From: Allokutzneria sp. NRRL B-24872
Lineage (GTDB): Bacteria; Actinomycetota; Actinomycetes; Mycobacteriales; Pseudonocardiaceae
DNA length: 64,000 nt
Assembly: GCF_002155965.1 (NCBI RefSeq)
Contig: NZ_MUMH01000001.1
Coordinates: 1 to 64,000, forward strand
Reading direction: 5' to 3'
Part shown: one piece after another, positions 26,690-34,148 of the stretch
Numbering within the stretch: position 1 is the stretch's first letter
How the letters are laid out: each line of letters opens with the position of its first letter
Notes under the pieces: model-generated
Seen by the model: only the letters and a program-made list of their open reading frames with translations
What the model was told of the DNA's origin: nothing
Database searches by the model: none
Translations under genes and position numbers: made by a program

Positions 26690-27511
26690 GTGACCGGGGA
26701 GAATCGGGCCGCCGTCCGGGGCGCGCTGGTGCAGCTGCGCCGGGACACCGGTCTGCCCATCGCGCTCGGCGGGATTCTGGGAGCGCGGGGCCGGTTGCGG
26801 CTGTCGGAGCAGGTCGGGACGACCACGAGCGCGTTGCGCGGACTGACGTTGGAGCCAGGGGTCGGGCTCGGCGGCAAGGTGGCGGCGTTGGGCAGGCCGA
26901 TCGCGCTCAACGACTACAGCACCGCGTCGGTGATCACGCACGAGTACGACGCCGCTGTGAGCCTGGAGGGCATCCGGTCGGTGGTCGCGGCGCCGGTGGT
27001 GGTGCGGCGCAAGGTTCGCGCGGTGCTCTACGCGGCGGCCAGGACCAGCACGGTGATGGGCGATCGCCTGATGGGCTCGGTGGTCGATGCCGCGCGCACG
27101 CTCGAACAGGACCTCGTGGTGCAGGACGAGGTGGAGGAGCGCGTGCGCCGGTTGACCGAGGCTGATCGGAGTCGGCGGTTGGGCGCGGAGTGGGAGTCGG
27201 TGCGCCTGGCGTACGCGGAGCTGCGGTTGATCGCGCAGCGCACGCCGGACCACGATCTGCGCGAGGAGCTGCACGGGGTGTGCGAGCAGCTGACCGCTCC
27301 CCCGCCCGCGTCGGCGGTGCGCCTGACCTCGCGTGAGCTGGACGTGCTGACGTGGGTGGCGGCGGGGTGCGGGAACGTGGAGATCGCGCGGCGGCTGGGG
27401 TTGGGGCCGGAGACGGTGAAGAGCTACCTGCGCGAGGCGATGCGCAAGCTCGACGCGCACGGTCGTGGTGAAGCGGTGGTGGCCGCGCGCCGTGCGGGCC
27501 TGCTGCCCTGA
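26690..27511 (+). CDS. GAF-domain LuxR-type transcriptional regulator
   Basis: 273 residues from a GTG behind CAGGAGGT. Residues about 20-150 form a GAF-like sensory domain (LEPGVGLGGKVAALGRPIAL, GIRSVVAAPVVVRRKVRAVL), then a helical linker, and a C-terminal LuxR helix-turn-helix (LTSRELDVLTWVAAGCGNVE, IARRLGLGPETVKSYLREAM). It belongs to the regulators that pair divergently with acyl-CoA synthetases in actinobacteria. The next gene, an ECF sigma factor, starts 22 bases later. Confidence 0.85.
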   Translation: MTGENRAAVRGALVQLRRDTGLPIALGGILGARGRLRLSEQVGTTTSALRGLTLEPGVGLGGKVAALGRPIALNDYSTASVITHEYDAAVSLEGIRSVVAAPVVVRRKVRAVLYAAARTSTVMGDRLMGSVVDAARTLEQDLVVQDEVEERVRRLTEADRSRRLGAEWESVRLAYAELRLIAQRTPDHDLREELHGVCEQLTAPPPASAVRLTSRELDVLTWVAAGCGNVEIARRLGLGPETVKSYLREAMRKLDAHGRGEAVVAARRAGLLP

Positions 27512-27532
27512 GCTGCTGGCAGGGTTGGGGTC

Positions 27533-28423
27533 GTGGAGACGAAGGCGGTCGAGGAGTTCGAGCGGGAGCGGTCCAGGTTGTTCGGCCTGGCCTACCGGAT
27601 GCTCGGCTCGGCGCACGAGGCCGAGGACGTGGTGCACGACGCGTTCCTGCGGTGGGACGGGGCGCTGCGCGCGGAGGTGGCCTCGCCGCCCGCGTGGTTG
27701 ACCAAGGTCGTCACGAACCTGTGCCTGAACCGGCTCAGCTCCGCGCGCGTGCTGCGGGAGTCCTACGTCGGCCCGTGGCTGCCCGAGCCGATCATGACGG
27801 CGGACGGGGCGCTCGGGCCGTTGGACACCGCTGAGCAGCGGGATTCGGTGTCGTTGGCGTTGCTGGTGCTGCTCGAACGGTTGACTCCGACGGAGCGCGC
27901 GGTGTTCGTGCTGCGCGAGGCGTTCGCCTACGGCCACCGCGAGATCGCGGAGATCCTGGACCTCTCGGAGGCGAACTGCCGCCAGCTGCACCGCCGGGCG
28001 CACCAGCGCGTTGGCGCGCGCGAGTCGCGGTTCGAGCCCGATCCGGCGCGGGGTTTCGAGCTGGTGCAACGGTTTCTGGCCGCCGCGCAGGAGGGCGACC
28101 TCAAGGGGTTGGAGAGCCTGCTCGCCGAGGACGTCACGTCGTGGGCCGACGGCGGTGGTCACGCGAGCATGGCGCGGCGCCCGGTCCTGGGCCGCGACCG
28201 CGTGGCCCGCTACCTCACCGGCGGCTTCACCAAGCTCCCGCCCGGCGTGCTCAGCCTGGAATTGGCCGAGGTCAACGGCGCGGCCGCGGCGGTGTTCCGG
28301 CTCGACGGGGTGGTCGCGGGCGTGGTCGTCCCGGAGGTCGTCGAGAACCGCATCCGCACGCTGTGCATCCCGGCGAACCCGGCGAAGCTGACCTTCCTGG
28401 CGGAGCAGCTGTCACAAAGCTGA
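27533..28423 (+). CDS. ECF41-type (SigJ-like) sigma factor with SnoaL-like extension
   Basis: 296 residues from a GTG. Sigma-2 (RLFGLAYRMLGSAHEAEDVV) and sigma-4 (LTPTERAVFVLREAFAYGHR, IAEILDLSEANCRQLHRRAH) are followed by a NTF2/SnoaL-like domain of about 110 residues. That domain carries the ECF41 signatures: WADGGGHA (the DGGGK position, His here instead of Lys) and IPANPAKLTFL (NPDKL-like). In ECF41 factors this tail acts as a built-in regulator in place of an anti-sigma factor. The typical partner, an oxidoreductase of the COE class, follows 21 bases downstream. Confidence 0.9.
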   Translation: METKAVEEFERERSRLFGLAYRMLGSAHEAEDVVHDAFLRWDGALRAEVASPPAWLTKVVTNLCLNRLSSARVLRESYVGPWLPEPIMTADGALGPLDTAEQRDSVSLALLVLLERLTPTERAVFVLREAFAYGHREIAEILDLSEANCRQLHRRAHQRVGARESRFEPDPARGFELVQRFLAAAQEGDLKGLESLLAEDVTSWADGGGHASMARRPVLGRDRVARYLTGGFTKLPPGVLSLELAEVNGAAAAVFRLDGVVAGVVVPEVVENRIRTLCIPANPAKLTFLAEQLSQS

Positions 28424-28435
28424 GAGCTCGCCGGT
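28410..28435 (+). promoter_or_regulatory. Putative ECF41-dependent promoter of the partner oxidoreductase
   Basis: TGTCACA at 28410-28416 is the exact -35 motif reported for ECF41 factors; 15 bases later CGGT stands where CGTC is expected. It lies in the last codons of the sigma gene and would give its partner gene its own promoter. The -10 match is imperfect. Confidence 0.45.
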
Positions 28436-28444
28436 TCAAACTGT

Positions 28445-29161
28445 GTGACTACTTCGATCCTCGTCACGGGCGGCACGGGAACCCTCGGCCGCGCCGTGGT
28501 GGCGCACCTGCGCGAAACCGGCCATCAGCCCCGCGTCATGAGCCGGCGCCCAAGTCCTGAGCACGTCGTCGCCGACCTGGTGACCGGCGATGGCGTGGAC
28601 GCCGCGCTCGACGGTGTGGATGTCGTGATCAACTGCGCGACGACGTTGAGCGGCAAGAAGGACGTGATCGCGACGCGGACGCTCGTCGAGGCGGTGCGGC
28701 GCGCGGGTTGCCGCCACCTGGTGCACGTGTCGATCGTCGGCATCGACCGCATCCGGTTCGGTTACTACAACGGGAAGCTCGCGAGCGAGGAGGTCGTGCG
28801 CGCCGTCCCGCACACGATCCTGCGCGCGACGCAGTTCCACGACCTGCTCCGGAAGATCTTCTCCGTGCTCGCGAAGCTCCCCGTGGTGTTGGTTCCGGAC
28901 GTGCGTTTCCAGCCGGTCGACGTGCGCGACGTGGCGGTGCGGCTGGTCGAGCTGGCGGTTGGTCCACCGCTGGGCAGGGCTCCGGACTTCGGCGGCCCGG
29001 AGGTGCGCGACGCGGTGGACCTCGCCCGATCGCACTTCGGCGGCAGGCGCCGGATCGTGCCGATTCGCTTGCCCGGCAAGGCTTTCCGCGCTCTCCGCGA
29101 GGGCTTCAACCTCACCCCCGAGCACGCTGACGGGACGATCACCTTCGAGGAGCACTCGTGA
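28445..29161 (+). CDS. NAD(P)-binding atypical SDR, partner of the ECF41 sigma factor
   Basis: 238 residues from a GTG. SILVTGGTGTLGRAVVAHLR is the Rossmann glycine loop; later LVEAVRRAGCRHLVHVSIVG, the active-site-like YYNGKLASEEVV (Tyr-x3-Lys), and RFQPVDVRDVAVRLVELAV. NAD-dependent epimerase or oxidoreductase genes of this kind are the classic targets of ECF41 factors. Substrate unknown. Its stop overlaps the start of the small membrane protein gene by 4 bases (GTGA), so they are translationally coupled. Confidence 0.85.
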   Translation: MTTSILVTGGTGTLGRAVVAHLRETGHQPRVMSRRPSPEHVVADLVTGDGVDAALDGVDVVINCATTLSGKKDVIATRTLVEAVRRAGCRHLVHVSIVGIDRIRFGYYNGKLASEEVVRAVPHTILRATQFHDLLRKIFSVLAKLPVVLVPDVRFQPVDVRDVAVRLVELAVGPPLGRAPDFGGPEVRDAVDLARSHFGGRRRIVPIRLPGKAFRALREGFNLTPEHADGTITFEEHS

Positions 29162-29556
29162 TCCGCGCCGGTGTGATCTTCTTGGCCGTCACGCAGGGGC
29201 TGACCGGGCTGACGCAGCTGTTCCTGCCTGAGGTGTTCTACGAGCAGGGCCCCGGCGTGTCGTTGCTACCCCCGTACAACGAGCACCTGATGCGCGATGT
29301 CGGAGCGCTGACGCTTGCCTACGTGTTCGTGCTCGTGGTCGCGGCCGTGACGATGGAGCGCCGGATCGTGTGCACGGCGCTCGTCGCGAATCTGGTGTTC
29401 ACGTTGCCGCACTTCGTGTTCCACGCGTTCCACCTGGAGGGCTACCCGATCGCCACCGCGCTGTGGCAGACCGTGCTCCTCGGGCTGGGCGTGCTGATCC
29501 CCGTGGCCCTCCTGGTCGCTGTGGTGTTCAGGCGTTCGTCCCGCCGTCCAGGGTGA
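29158..29556 (+). CDS. Four-helix small membrane protein
   Basis: 132 residues from a GTG sharing 4 bases with the preceding stop. Four hydrophobic segments: about 3-22, 47-65, 70-92 and 104-124 (WQTVLLGLGVLIPVALLVAV), with PEVFYEQGPG in the first extracytoplasmic loop and a basic C-terminus. Resembles small DoxX-like/DUF membrane proteins that often accompany SDR genes; no function assigned. Its 3' end overlaps the convergent SDR gene by 29 bases. Confidence 0.7.
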   Translation: MIRAGVIFLAVTQGLTGLTQLFLPEVFYEQGPGVSLLPPYNEHLMRDVGALTLAYVFVLVVAAVTMERRIVCTALVANLVFTLPHFVFHAFHLEGYPIATALWQTVLLGLGVLIPVALLVAVVFRRSSRRPG

Positions 29557-30262
29557 TCACGGAGCCGGTGATGTTGCGAGCGCCGGGGCTCGCGAGGTGT
29601 GCGACGGTCTCGGCGATCTCGCGCGCATCGGCGAAGCGGCCGAACGCGGTCATCGAGCGCTGGTATTCGGCGCCCTCGGCGTCGGCGGGGTTCATGTCGG
29701 TGTCAGTCGGCCCGGGCTGCACGAGGTTCACGGTGATGCCGCGCGGGCCGAGATCCCTTGCGGCGCCACGGGTGAAGCCGAGCAGCGCGGCCTTGCTCAT
29801 CGCGTAGAGGGCGACGCCGGGGAACGGCACGCGCTCAGCGAGGTTGCTGCCGATGCTGATGATTCGCCCACCCTCGCCCATGTGCTTGAGCGCGGCCTGG
29901 CTGGCCAGGTAGACCGCGCGAACGTGCACGGCGAGGGTGCGGTCGACCTCTTCCTCGCTCACCTCGCCGAGCACTCCGCTCGGGAAGATCCCGGCGTTGT
30001 TGACCAGGACGTCCAGCCCGCCCAGCTCGGCCGCGGTCCGGTCGACGGCGTCGAGCACGGCGGCGGAGTCGGTGTTGTCGGCCGCGATCGCCAGGCCCCT
30101 CCGCCCGGTCGCGGTGATCTTCCCGACGACCTCCTCCGCCCGGTCCTTGGCGCTGGCGTAGGTGATCGCGACGTCCGCGCCGAGCTCGGCCAGACGCAGC
30201 GCGATGGCGGCGCCGATCCCCCTGCTACCCCCGGTGACCAGTGCTTTCTTCCCTGCGAGCAT
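29528..30262 (-). CDS. Classical short-chain dehydrogenase/reductase (FabG-like)
   Basis: 244 residues from the ATG behind AAGGGAG. Cofactor loop ALVTGGSRGIGAAIALRLAE, NNAGIFPSG, catalytic Ser in IISIGSNLAE and YAMSK (Tyr-x3-Lys), and ITLDGGTNA end. NADP(H)-dependent carbonyl reductase or alcohol dehydrogenase of unknown substrate. Divergent from a TetR gene; the intergenic region has two related operator-like sites. Confidence 0.9.
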   Translation of the reverse strand: MLAGKKALVTGGSRGIGAAIALRLAELGADVAITYASAKDRAEEVVGKITATGRRGLAIAADNTDSAAVLDAVDRTAAELGGLDVLVNNAGIFPSGVLGEVSEEEVDRTLAVHVRAVYLASQAALKHMGEGGRIISIGSNLAERVPFPGVALYAMSKAALLGFTRGAARDLGPRGITVNLVQPGPTDTDMNPADAEGAEYQRSMTAFGRFADAREIAETVAHLASPGARNITGSVITLDGGTNA

Positions 30263-30276
30263 GCCAACTCCCTTTT

Positions 30277-30326
30277 TGTAGCGTTCGATACACAAATAGC
30301 GTAGTACATTCGTGCCGATCGCTACA
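30277..30326. promoter_or_regulatory. Operator-like sites between SDR and TetR genes
   Basis: TGTAGCGTTCGATACA (30277-30292) is an imperfect palindrome, and CGTGCCGATCGCTACA (30311-30326) carries the mirrored core CGATCGCTACA. The outer arms TTTTTGTAGCG (30273) and CGCTACAAAAA (30320) form a perfect 11-base inverted repeat across the region. Probable autoregulatory TetR sites. Confidence 0.55.
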
Positions 30327-30343
30327 AAAATGGGAGGTGGGTC

Positions 30344-30952
30344 ATGCCGGGACGGGGCCGCCCCCGCGCGTTCGACCGCGAGACCGCGCTGACCCGCGCG
30401 ATGGTGGTGTTCTGGGAGCACGGCTACGAGGGCGCGTCGCTGACCGAGCTCACCACGGCGATGGGGATCAACTCGCCCAGCCTCTACTCCGCCTTCGGCT
30501 CCAAGGAACAGCTCTTCCGCGAGGCCGTCGCCCACTACGGCGAGACCGAGGGCGGGCACACCGAGAAAGCCTTGCGGGAGCTGCCAACCGCGCGCGCCGC
30601 ACTCGCGGAGGTGTTGCGCGCCAACGTGCGCGCCTACGCCGACCCGGCGACGCCGAGGGGCTGCATGATCGTGCTCGCCGCGACGACCTACACCGATCGC
30701 AGTGAGGGCGTTCGCGACCACCTGGCGGAGATGCGGCGGGCGACCGAGCAGTCCTTCCGCGAGCGCGTCGAGCGCGGGATCGCCGAGGGCGACGTGCCCG
30801 CGAACGCCGACGCGGCCAAGGTCGGGGCGTTCTACAACGCGGTGCTCCAGGGCTTGTCGATCCAGTCGCGCGACGGAGCGGACGAGGCGGCGCTGAGCGC
30901 GGTCGCCGAAGCGGCCGTCGCCGCGTGGGACACGGTGACGGCCGCTTCGTGA
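30344..30952 (+). CDS. TetR-family regulator
   Basis: 202 residues, ATG behind GGGAGGTGG. N-terminal helix-turn-helix: RPRAFDRETALTRAMVVFWE, TELTTAMGINSPSLYSAFGS; C-terminal domain with ADPATPRGCMIVLAATTYTD, the Pro-Arg-Gly-Cys turn typical of one TetR subfamily. Divergent from the SDR gene, which it probably represses. Convergent with the chitinase gene, 13 bases apart. Confidence 0.9.
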   Translation: MPGRGRPRAFDRETALTRAMVVFWEHGYEGASLTELTTAMGINSPSLYSAFGSKEQLFREAVAHYGETEGGHTEKALRELPTARAALAEVLRANVRAYADPATPRGCMIVLAATTYTDRSEGVRDHLAEMRRATEQSFRERVERGIAEGDVPANADAAKVGAFYNAVLQGLSIQSRDGADEAALSAVAEAAVAAWDTVTAAS

Positions 30953-30965
30953 GCAGGGATGTGGC

Positions 30966-31880
30966 TCAGCAGTACAGGTTCGCGCCCGGGTCGACGCCCA
31001 GAATCCTGGTGAAGTTCCGGTAGGCGTTGACGCGGCTCTCGACCTGGGCGGGGTTCTTCCCGCCGCACTCAAGACTGCCGTTGATGCTGCGGATGGTCTC
31101 GCCGAAGCCGCGCCCGTTGACCATCGCGTTGTGCGGGGTCATCGTGCCCGGGCCGGTCTGGGTGTTCCAGTACCAGAGCGCGGTCTTCCACGCGATGGAA
31201 GCGTTGTTCTGCACCAGCCACGGGTCGCCCAGCAGGTTCAGGCCAAGCGCGTCACCGGCCGCCTTGTAGTTGAAGTTCCAGCTCAGCTGGATCGGCCCGC
31301 GCCCGTAGTACGCGGCCTGCCCGGCGGGGCAGCCGTAGGGCTGGTTGCGGTCGCAGTAGTGCGGGTAGTTCGCCGTGTTCTGCTCGACGATGTGCACGAG
31401 CCCGCCGGTCTCGTGGTTGGCGTTGGCCAGGAACGCCGCCGCCTCCTGCTTCTTCGTGGCGTCGCTGCCGGAGGTGGCGAAAGCGGGGTAGGCGCTCAGC
31501 GCGGCGGTCAGCCCCTGGTAGGTGTAGAAGGGATTGCGGCCGGGGAACATCTGGTTGAACTGGGCCTCGCTGACCACGAAGCCGCTCGGCGTCCCACCGC
31601 CGCCGTCACAGCTGTGCGGCTTCCAGTACCAGTGGCTGATCACCGGGTCGTAGCCCGGGTTGGCGTGCTCGGCGCGGTAGAAGCTCCCGTTGGTGTACCT
31701 GACGATGGCGCCGGCGTTGTACCACTGCCCGGCCACCCAGTTCGGCGCGCTGCACGCCGCGCTGGGGCCGGACTGCGCCGGGGTGGCCTGGGCCGTCGCG
31801 CCGGAGGCTGACGGCAGGCCGACGGCGAGGGCGACCGCCGCCGCCAGAGCGGATAACGACGCGATGATGCGCTGCCTCAA
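30966..31880 (-). CDS. Secreted GH19 chitinase with N-terminal chitin-binding module
   Basis: 304 residues. I place the start at a TTG 8 bases behind AAGGAG; the in-frame GTG three codons earlier overlaps that ribosome site. Signal peptide of about 30 residues, then a CBM5/12-like module (WVAGQWYNAGAIVRYTNGSF, YWKPHSC), a GGGG linker, and a GH19 catalytic domain: FLANANHETGGLVHIVEQ contains the general acid Glu (in NHETGG) and a second Glu nine residues on. CDRNQPYGCPAGQAAYYGRG and PIQLSWNFNYKAAG follow. It hydrolyses chitin outside the cell. A DasR-type operator lies about 130 bases upstream. Confidence 0.92.
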   Translation of the reverse strand: MRQRIIASLSALAAAVALAVGLPSASGATAQATPAQSGPSAACSAPNWVAGQWYNAGAIVRYTNGSFYRAEHANPGYDPVISHWYWKPHSCDGGGGTPSGFVVSEAQFNQMFPGRNPFYTYQGLTAALSAYPAFATSGSDATKKQEAAAFLANANHETGGLVHIVEQNTANYPHYCDRNQPYGCPAGQAAYYGRGPIQLSWNFNYKAAGDALGLNLLGDPWLVQNNASIAWKTALWYWNTQTGPGTMTPHNAMVNGRGFGETIRSINGSLECGGKNPAQVESRVNAYRNFTRILGVDPGANLYC

Positions 31881-32007
31881 CTCGATCACTCCTTCATGCG
31901 GTGCGAGAAACCGTGCGGCACAGGGAAAGCACGGCTTTCGGCGGCAGAGGTGTCAGGAGTGCTCGTCGGCGGCTGACGAACGTCTGTGACCCAGCCCACT
32001 GAAGACG

Positions 32008-32023
32008 AGTGGTCTAAACCAGT
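32008..32023. promoter_or_regulatory. DasR-responsive element (dre) upstream of the chitinase gene
   Basis: AGTGGTCTAAACCAGT differs by one base from the dre core TGGTCTAGACCA and keeps the outer AGT/ACT symmetry. Streptomyces chitinase promoters carry this element, bound by the GntR-type repressor DasR and relieved by GlcN-6-P. Located in the 173-base gap before the chitinase start. Confidence 0.7.
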
Positions 32024-32053
32024 CAAGGCAGAACGTGAACATTGTCCAGATGT

Positions 32054-32722
32054 TCAGCCGGTTGGACGCGCCCCAAGGCGTGCTTCGAAGCCGTCGAGCA
32101 CAGCGCGCAACCCGAACTCGAAGCTGCCCTCGGGCGCCGCGGAGTAGTCGGCGGCGGCCGGGACGCGCAGCCGCGCGCGCACGAGCGGGAAGCCCTCCGC
32201 GATCTCGTGCGCCCTGGACACGGCCTCCCGCAGGGCCTCCTCGGAGAGCCGCCGGGTCAGCGAGACCTCGGCGGCCACGTCGAGCGTGCTGCCGACCACG
32301 AACACGAACACTGTCGCGGCCGCGCGGTCGGCGTCGGCGGGGGCGAACCCGGCCTTCTCGTAGACGGCGAGGCTGTGCTCGTCGAAGCGCATCTTGCCCG
32401 CGCCGTAGAGCAGGTGACCGCTGAACGCCTGCCCGAGCCACGGGTGCCTGTTCAGCATCCCGCGCATGCCCGTGGCCAGCGCGAAGGCGCTCGACCGCCA
32501 GTCGGAGGCGGCGATGTCGGGCAGCTCGACCTCGTTCCACACCGCGTCGGCGGCGAGCCTGACCAGGTCGTCCTTGGTCTTGATGTGCCAGTAGATCGCG
32601 GTCGCGGCCGAGCCGAGCCGCTGGCCGAGGCTGCGCATGTTGAGCCCGTCCAGTCCGTCGGAGTCCAGCAGCGCGATCGCGGCCGTGACGATCTGCTCGG
32701 CGGTGAGCGTGTTCCGTGCCAT
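32054..32722 (-). CDS. TetR-family repressor (TetR C-terminal class)
   Basis: 222 residues. Helix-turn-helix about 8-55: LTAEQIVTAAIALLDSDGLD, MRSLGQRLGSAATAIYWHIK; this start (the IYWH motif included) is the pattern of the tetracycline-repressor C-domain group. Divergent from a beta-lactamase-fold gene, with two near-identical 15-base palindromes between them, so it most likely represses that gene and itself. Confidence 0.9.
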   Translation of the reverse strand: MARNTLTAEQIVTAAIALLDSDGLDGLNMRSLGQRLGSAATAIYWHIKTKDDLVRLAADAVWNEVELPDIAASDWRSSAFALATGMRGMLNRHPWLGQAFSGHLLYGAGKMRFDEHSLAVYEKAGFAPADADRAAATVFVFVVGSTLDVAAEVSLTRRLSEEALREAVSRAHEIAEGFPLVRARLRVPAAADYSAAPEGSFEFGLRAVLDGFEARLGARPTG

Positions 32723-32735
32723 GCCGACAGCCTAC

Positions 32736-32785
32736 TTGCACTTTGTTCAAGTCGTGGTCTACGGTTCGACTTGAACTTAGTTCAA
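32736..32785. promoter_or_regulatory. Two TetR operators between repressor and serine hydrolase
   Basis: TTGCACTTTGTTCAA (32736-32750) and TTGAACTTAGTTCAA (32771-32785): the second is a perfect palindrome around TTA, the first the same with one change. Centres are 35 bases apart, one near each divergent start. Confidence 0.75.
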
Positions 32786-32804
32786 TTAGCCAGGAGGACA
32801 CGTC

Positions 32805-34148
32805 ATGCAGGAGAAGCTGGCCGAGTTCGTCGCCGCGAAGGCAGCGGAACTGGGTATCCCGGGGGTCGCGGTCGGGCTGCTGGTCGACGGCGAGGCGATC
32901 ACCGTCGCGCACGGTGTGACCAGCACCGCCAACCCCGCGCCGGTCGATGATGGGACGCTGTTCCATTTGGCATCGGTGACCAAGTCCTTCACCGGGACGG
33001 CGCTGATGCGCCTGGTCGGGCAGGGCAAGGTCGAGCTGGCCGCGCCCGTGCGCCGCTACGTCCCGGACCTCGTGCTCTCCGACGAGGAGGCCGCCGAGCG
33101 GATCACCGTGCTGCACCTGCTCAACCACACGTCCGGACTGGACTGGGGCGTGATCGACGGCGACGAGGACGACCTCGGGCTCGCCCGGCACGTCGCCCGG
33201 ATGGCCGAGCTGCCGATGATCGCGCCGCCCGGCACCCGCGCCTCCTACAGCCAGTCCGGGTACAACCTGCTCGGGCGCGTGATCGAGAACGTCACGGGGC
33301 TGCCGTTCGAGCGCGCGGTCAGCGAGCTGGTGCTGGAGCCGGCGGGGCTGTCGAACACGTTCTTCGACCTGGACGAGGTGATCGTGCGGAAGTTCGCCGT
33401 CGGCCACAACGCCGACGAGGACGGGACGATGCGCGCCGCCCAGCCGTGGAAGGCGTGGCGGGCCGGTGCGCGCGGCAACAACCCGGGCGGCGGCATCGTG
33501 TCGTCGGTGAGCGATGTGCTGAGGTGGGCTCGGTTCCACATTGAGACCGAGGACCAACTAGTACTCGGTATGCGGGAGAAGACCGTCGAACTGCGCGCGA
33601 GCACGCTCGGCGACGGCTTCGGGATCAGCTGGTTCCTGCGCGAGATCGACGGCGTGCGCACCATCGGGCACGGCGGCTCCGGCAACGGGCAGTTCGCCGA
33701 GCTGCTGATCGCGCCGGAGCGGAACTTCGCCGTGGTCGCCCTGGCCAACGCGGGCCCGGACGGCTACAACTTCAACCAGGCCGTCGTGCGCTGGGCCTTG
33801 GAGAACCACCTCGGCGTCGTCGAGCGCGAGCCGGAGCCGTTGCCCTACGACGAAGAGCGGGCTCAGGAGATCGTCGGCCGCTACGAGAACGACGCCATGC
33901 GGATCGACGTCGCCACCGACGGCTCCACGGTGACCTTGGGCGTGGGGATCAGGCCCGAGATCCGCGCGGGCTCCGAGACCGAGATGCCGCCGGACTACGC
34001 GCCCGCCCCCATCGGCCTGCTCCCCGACGACGAGTACGTGATGCTCGGCGGCGGCATGCAGAGCCAGCGCGGGTACTTCAGCCGCGACGCGGACGGCGCC
34101 GTGACCGGCGTCGACCTCGCCGGACGGCTGTTCAGCCGGAGTTGCTGA
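32805..34148 (+). CDS. Beta-lactamase-fold serine hydrolase (class C / esterase type)
   Basis: 447 residues from an ATG 7 bases behind AGGAGG; no signal peptide, so cytoplasmic. Active-site SVTK at 57-60 in LFHLASVTKSFTGTAL, second motif YSQSGYNLLG (Tyr-Ser-Gln rather than the usual Tyr-x-Asn), third motif GHGGSGNG. An extra lipocalin-like beta domain fills 350-447. Family members are D-aminopeptidases, esterases or beta-lactamase relatives; lack of export argues against antibiotic resistance. Regulated, by position, by the divergent TetR. The 3' end overlaps the convergent hydrolase gene by 17 bases. Confidence 0.85.
   Translation: MQEKLAEFVAAKAAELGIPGVAVGLLVDGEAITVAHGVTSTANPAPVDDGTLFHLASVTKSFTGTALMRLVGQGKVELAAPVRRYVPDLVLSDEEAAERITVLHLLNHTSGLDWGVIDGDEDDLGLARHVARMAELPMIAPPGTRASYSQSGYNLLGRVIENVTGLPFERAVSELVLEPAGLSNTFFDLDEVIVRKFAVGHNADEDGTMRAAQPWKAWRAGARGNNPGGGIVSSVSDVLRWARFHIETEDQLVLGMREKTVELRASTLGDGFGISWFLREIDGVRTIGHGGSGNGQFAELLIAPERNFAVVALANAGPDGYNFNQAVVRWALENHLGVVEREPEPLPYDEERAQEIVGRYENDAMRIDVATDGSTVTLGVGIRPEIRAGSETEMPPDYAPAPIGLLPDDEYVMLGGGMQSQRGYFSRDADGAVTGVDLAGRLFSRSC

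Noticed and set aside
32805..34148. Calling the serine hydrolase a beta-lactamase resistance gene
   Set aside because: No signal peptide, YSQ instead of YxN, and an extra C-terminal beta domain; fits esterase or peptidase-like relatives better.
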